Assembly (NCBI GenBank): GCA_029260455.1
Contig: JAJDDF010000005.1
Location: 248,001 to 312,000, forward strand
Length of the DNA: 64,000 nucleotides
DNA from: Phycisphaerales bacterium
GTDB lineage: Bacteria; Planctomycetota; Phycisphaerae; Phycisphaerales; UBA1924
Direction: 5' to 3'
The notes under the pieces were generated by a model. That model saw only the letters and a program-made list of their open reading frames with translations, did no database searches and was not told the DNA's origin. This document shows, piece by piece, positions 60,937-64,000 of this stretch; position 1 is the stretch's first letter, and each line of letters opens with the position of its first letter. The position numbers and the translations under genes are program-made.

Positions 60937-62946
60937 CTATTGCGCTACCAGTGGTTGCCCGGGCAAGACCGGTGGCATTGGGCATTCGAGTGTGTCGGCG
61001 ATGGCGCGCATGATCTCGGCTTCGGCGATGGTCACTTCGTGGTCGGCGGCGATGGTGATGCCGCAGGCGCGGATGATGTGTTGCTTGAGTTTATGATTGA
61101 CCTGCACGAGTTTATCGAGGGCTTTGCCGAGTTCATCGAGTGAGACTTGCTCGGTCGGCCAGGTGAGATCGACTTTGGGCAACACCGAGGCGCCGAGGGT
61201 GAAGGCGCGTTGGGCTTCAGCGCGATCCTTGTGGCCAGCGAGGGCGACTGCGGAGAGCAACGTTGTGCATTCAACTTGGAGTCGTTGGAGGGCGTAATAC
61301 TGAACGATGCGCGGACGAGATTTGCCGAAGTGTTCGCGCAGGTGCCGGCGCATGATGCGCCACAGGCACCATTCGAAGAGGTCGATGCGCTTATCTGCAC
61401 GCATGAGGGCAGTGATGTTGTTGATGAAGGCGCGGAACTGCGTGGGCGAGAGTTCGGTGAGTGTGCCGATCGCGATATCGATGACGGGCAATCGCAGGCG
61501 TTGATCGAGGGCGTCGATTGTTGGGAGAAGCTTGAGGGTGAGCGCAAAGACGGCCGCATCGGCGGTTTGCTTGAGGCTTTCGAGTTGAACTTTGCGTGCT
61601 GCGGGGGCACTTGCAAGAAGCAGCGCGTAGACGACGGCCCGAGCGCCATAGGCTTCGCGGGCAGACTCAGCGAGTTCTTCTGGTATTGCAGCGCAAAGCT
61701 CGGCGGCGTATTGATGGTGGGCTTCGGTGGGCGCGCCGATCAAGTCGATGGCAGCAAGCACGGGCGCGGCTGCGACCGCTGCTCCTACTGCGGTGCCTGC
61801 TTCGACCATGCCGAGCGCGCCGGGAATCATGACCTTGCGGAAGTCTTGGAGCGGTTGACCGGTGCGTTTTTCCTCGATGGCCTTGGCGGCAAATTCGGTT
61901 GCCGGCTCGGGGGTTATGAACTTTCCATCCCAGCGCGGTTCGATGCGCTTGATGCGGTTCGGCAATGGTGGGTGCGTCGCGAAGAGCTGCGCGAGGCTGA
62001 TCGACACACCTTGCGCAAAATACATGTGCGCAGCTTCTGCGGCGTTGGGGTGTTTCAGACGCGAGCGATATTGCGAACCACCGATCACTTTGAGCGCCCC
62101 CCCAATGCTCTCCGGATTGCGCGTGAACTGCACGGCGGAAGCGTCAGCGAGAAACTCACGCTGGCGCGAGACAGAGGCTTTGATCAAGCTGCCGAAAAAG
62201 GAGCCAATACCGCCGATGATCATGAGGCCAAGACCAATGCCAAGCAGAGGAAGTGGGTTGTTGTTGCGTGATCGCCCGACGCGCGGGGTGTATAGCGCAA
62301 CACGGAAGATTGTGTACCCAAGCAGTGCGATGACAAGAATGCCGTGCACAAGGCCCATGAGGCGAATGTTGAGGCGCATGTCGCCGTTCAGGATGTGTGA
62401 GAACTCGTGGGCAATGACGCCTTGCAATTGATCGCGGTTGAGTCGTTCCATGCAGCCGCGTGTGACGCCAATCACCGCGCTGCCCGGCGCATACCCGGCG
62501 GCAAAGGCATTGATCCCCGTCTCGTTTTCCATCAGGTACACCGGCGGCGCCGGGATGCCGGATGCAATTGCCATCTCTTCGACAATGTTGAGGAGCTTGC
62601 GCTCATCGGATGTCTGTGTGGCCTCGCGATGCAGGAGCTTGCCGCCGAGTTGTTCGGCAATCACGCGCCCGCCACCACGGAGTTGGGCCATCTTGTAGAG
62701 CGTGCCCATTGAGACAATCGCGATGACGGCGAGTGCGGTGACGAAGAAGACATCCGCTTGCCACCACGCCCATGTGGGCACCGTTGCACCATCCATTTCG
62801 TTTGCCATCTTCGCGCGGCCTGCGCCAACGGCGAAGATCGCGCCGACATATGCAAGCCCAACCACACCGGCCACGGCAAGGGAGAACATGACAACCAGCC
62901 GTCCGGTCTTGCGCCGGGCGACATCTTGATGTTCAAAGAAGTTCAT
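60937..62946 (-). CDS. M48 family (HtpX-like) membrane metallopeptidase
   Basis: A 669-residue protein. Two N-terminal TM segments (about 19-40, 65-85), then ENETGINAFAAGYAPGSAV and GVIAHEFSHILNGDMRLNIR with the HExxH zinc site, plus a C-terminal pair of TM segments. The next ~330 residues are soluble and helical and are not part of HtpX. It ends with ACGITIAADHEVTIAEAE and CPMPP, resembling a TerB-like tail. Its partner LemA is encoded immediately upstream, a known pairing. Probable membrane-protein quality control. Confidence 0.85.
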   Translation of the reverse strand: MNFFEHQDVARRKTGRLVVMFSLAVAGVVGLAYVGAIFAVGAGRAKMANEMDGATVPTWAWWQADVFFVTALAVIAIVSMGTLYKMAQLRGGGRVIAEQLGGKLLHREATQTSDERKLLNIVEEMAIASGIPAPPVYLMENETGINAFAAGYAPGSAVIGVTRGCMERLNRDQLQGVIAHEFSHILNGDMRLNIRLMGLVHGILVIALLGYTIFRVALYTPRVGRSRNNNPLPLLGIGLGLMIIGGIGSFFGSLIKASVSRQREFLADASAVQFTRNPESIGGALKVIGGSQYRSRLKHPNAAEAAHMYFAQGVSISLAQLFATHPPLPNRIKRIEPRWDGKFITPEPATEFAAKAIEEKRTGQPLQDFRKVMIPGALGMVEAGTAVGAAVAAAPVLAAIDLIGAPTEAHHQYAAELCAAIPEELAESAREAYGARAVVYALLLASAPAARKVQLESLKQTADAAVFALTLKLLPTIDALDQRLRLPVIDIAIGTLTELSPTQFRAFINNITALMRADKRIDLFEWCLWRIMRRHLREHFGKSRPRIVQYYALQRLQVECTTLLSAVALAGHKDRAEAQRAFTLGASVLPKVDLTWPTEQVSLDELGKALDKLVQVNHKLKQHIIRACGITIAADHEVTIAEAEIMRAIADTLECPMPPVLPGQPLVAQ

Positions 62947-62971
62947 CGTGCGCCTCTGTTACTGCGGCGCA

Positions 62972-63580
62972 TCAGGAAAACGAAACCTTGGGGGCTTCCT
63001 TGATCTGCTCGGCGTCTTCATATTCGAGGAGTGCCGCGTCTTTGCCGTGCCCGAACATGCCCGCGAAGATGACTGGCGGGAACGTTTGGCGGTAGGTATT
63101 GAACGCGGTGACCGAATCGTTGTACGCCTGACGCGCGAAGGACACGCGGTTTTCGGTGGACGTGAGTTCTTCGGTGAGCTGGGCCATGTTCTGGTTGGCT
63201 TTCAGATCGGGATAGGCCTCGGCGAGGGCAAACAGCCGCCCCACCGCGCCCATGAGCGCACCTTCGGAATTGTTGAGTTCGCTCATCGCTGCGGGGTCGC
63301 CGGGGTTTGCGGCAGCTTTCTGAAGGCCGGTGACCGCCATATTGCGTGCCTGGATGACGGCTTCGAGGGTGCCCTTCTCATGGGCCATATAGCCCTTGAC
63401 GGTTTCGACGAGGTTGGGGATGAGGTCGTGTCGGCGTTTGAGCTGGACCTCTATTTGAGAGAAGGCGTTCTGGAAGCGGTTTCTGAGGCGGACAAGGGTG
63501 TTGTAGATCGCGACCATGAGCATGATGACCGCAATGATGACAACAAGAATGACGAGGCCGGTGATGAGCATTGGGCCCAT
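62972..63580 (-). CDS. lemA: LemA family protein
   Basis: A 202-residue protein with one N-terminal TM (about 5-25) and a cytoplasmic helical bundle: NTLVRLRNRFQNAFSQIEVQ, LKRRHDLIPNLVETVKGYMA, and ENRVSFARQAYNDSVTAFNT, all hallmark LemA motifs. ATG 63580 has GAAGGAGAC nearby. It is upstream of the M48 gene (25-bp gap), the common LemA/HtpX-like arrangement. Confidence 0.95.
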   Translation of the reverse strand: MGPMLITGLVILVVIIAVIMLMVAIYNTLVRLRNRFQNAFSQIEVQLKRRHDLIPNLVETVKGYMAHEKGTLEAVIQARNMAVTGLQKAAANPGDPAAMSELNNSEGALMGAVGRLFALAEAYPDLKANQNMAQLTEELTSTENRVSFARQAYNDSVTAFNTYRQTFPPVIFAGMFGHGKDAALLEYEDAEQIKEAPKVSFS

Positions 63581-63911
63581 GAATGTCTCCTTCTGACGGG
63601 GGAAGTCCAAACATTTGTTCGGATACGGGTCAGGGTAGTTTAGGGGGGAAGGCGGGGCGAGGAGCATGTGGTTAGATGGAGGGCGGGATGCCCACTCCAC
63701 TCAAGCCACAAAACCACCTTTGCTGGCGAGCAGGGCTGGTCAGAAACCTGTGTGGGCTTTGTTCGCATATTTATTGGAAACCGCAAGGGGGTTTGGCGCT
63801 CTATATACATACATAGGTAGGGTGGGGTTGCGCGCTGAATCAGCCCCTCACTTGAGCGATTCATTTGCAGATTATTGTGCCCCTTGATTATTCGATTGAA
63901 AGAGACACCCC
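63581..63911. other. Divergent intergenic region (lemA / secreted protein)
   Basis: About 331 bp. It contains the lemA ribosome-binding site (63583-63592), the repeat GGCGGGATGCCCACTCCAC (63682-63700) and an AT-rich patch TATATACATACATAGG near 63800 that could be a -10 region for the rightward gene. No ORF is supported. Confidence 0.45.
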
Positions 63912-64000
63912 ATGAGCAATGTCCCACGGTGGCGAAGCCCACTACAGAATCTGGCGTCGGCGGTTCTTGTGAGCATTTTTGGTGCTTCGGCACACGGGCA
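63912..64000 (+). CDS. Start of a secreted protein (truncated by window end)
   Basis: ATG at 63912, preceded by GAAAGAG, opens 29 codons: MSNVPRWRSPLQNLASAVLV then SIFGASAHG. This is a signal-peptide pattern (basic start, hydrophobic core, small residues). The gene continues beyond the window, so the mature part is unseen. Confidence 0.6.
   Translation, partial: MSNVPRWRSPLQNLASAVLVSIFGASAHG

Noticed and set aside
61147-62271. 374-codon plus-strand ORF
   Set aside because: Antisense to the M48 peptidase gene with HEFSH; the predicted protein has no recognisable features.
63640-63993. Minus-strand 117-codon ORF at the window end
   Set aside because: It crosses the intergenic repeat and opposes the signal-peptide ORF starting at 63912; no protein-like features.

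Overview
The window looks like a chromosomal segment from a planctomycete, most likely of the Phycisphaerae/Phycisphaerales type. This is inferred from several traits seen together: secreted proteins ending in dockerin-like tails that finish in Gly-Cys, prepilin-type proteins with a DG(H) motif, a membrane protein carrying the CxHCGYDLxGL / CPEC zinc ribbon common in planctomycetes, a PEP-CTERM-like tail with an Arg-rich end, and heptose biosynthesis typical of a Gram-negative envelope. The base composition is moderately GC-rich. Genes are packed tightly, with many 1-4 bp overlaps. No 16S or 23S rRNA, CRISPR array, phage module or intact insertion sequence was seen.

Layout. 1-3972: end of a short-chain dehydrogenase, a zinc-ribbon membrane protein, a pseudopilin, then an overlapping three-gene unit (Cys-repeat protein, ECF sigma factor, membrane-anchored anti-sigma-like protein). 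4087-9926: core metabolism (hldE, an ASCH protein, nadC, an MDR oxidoreductase, fabI), then a palindrome-controlled small membrane protein and heme oxygenase. 10044-15728: a very degenerate GH35-like protein, a secreted transglutaminase-like protein without its catalytic Cys/His, a truncated hemoglobin and a secreted protein with a sorting tail. 15794-19379: comM/yifB, a SANT-like regulator, pgpA and pgsA. 19628-26632: nuoJKLMN, the membrane arm of complex I without nuoA-I. 26629-34011: two tandem membrane proteins, pheA, a DUF3467 protein, tRNA-Leu(CAA), tig, a SHOCT-like protein and clpX. 34111-38988: an RND efflux pair.

39002-41745 holds the most unusual locus: a ParA-type ATPase with an AMPK-beta-like glycogen-binding (CBM48) domain fused at its C-terminus. 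It is translationally coupled to a protein that looks like a MinD/FlhG fold without a P-loop. 42230-48179: a beta-helix protein with a dockerin-like tail, an AI-2E family permease, ffh, a toxin/immunity-like pair that lies between two copies of the ffh start region, and an unknown gene. 48192-51127: a repeat-rich spacer, a dihydroorotate-dehydrogenase-like gene and a pilin-like pair. 51523-55665: two secreted proteins with almost the same dockerin-like tail. 55685-60884: a metal permease, then speB/speA with a divergent deoxyhypusine-synthase-like gene, together a polyamine locus. 60937-64000: an M48 peptidase, lemA, and the start of a secreted protein.

Functional themes are envelope and respiration (hldE, pgsA/pgpA, nuoJ-N, RND pump, ffh), proteostasis (tig, clpX, M48/LemA), polyamine synthesis from arginine, and secreted calcium-binding modular proteins. 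Gene identities come from reading motifs by eye. No database search was possible, so family names resting on weak motifs are marked with low confidence.
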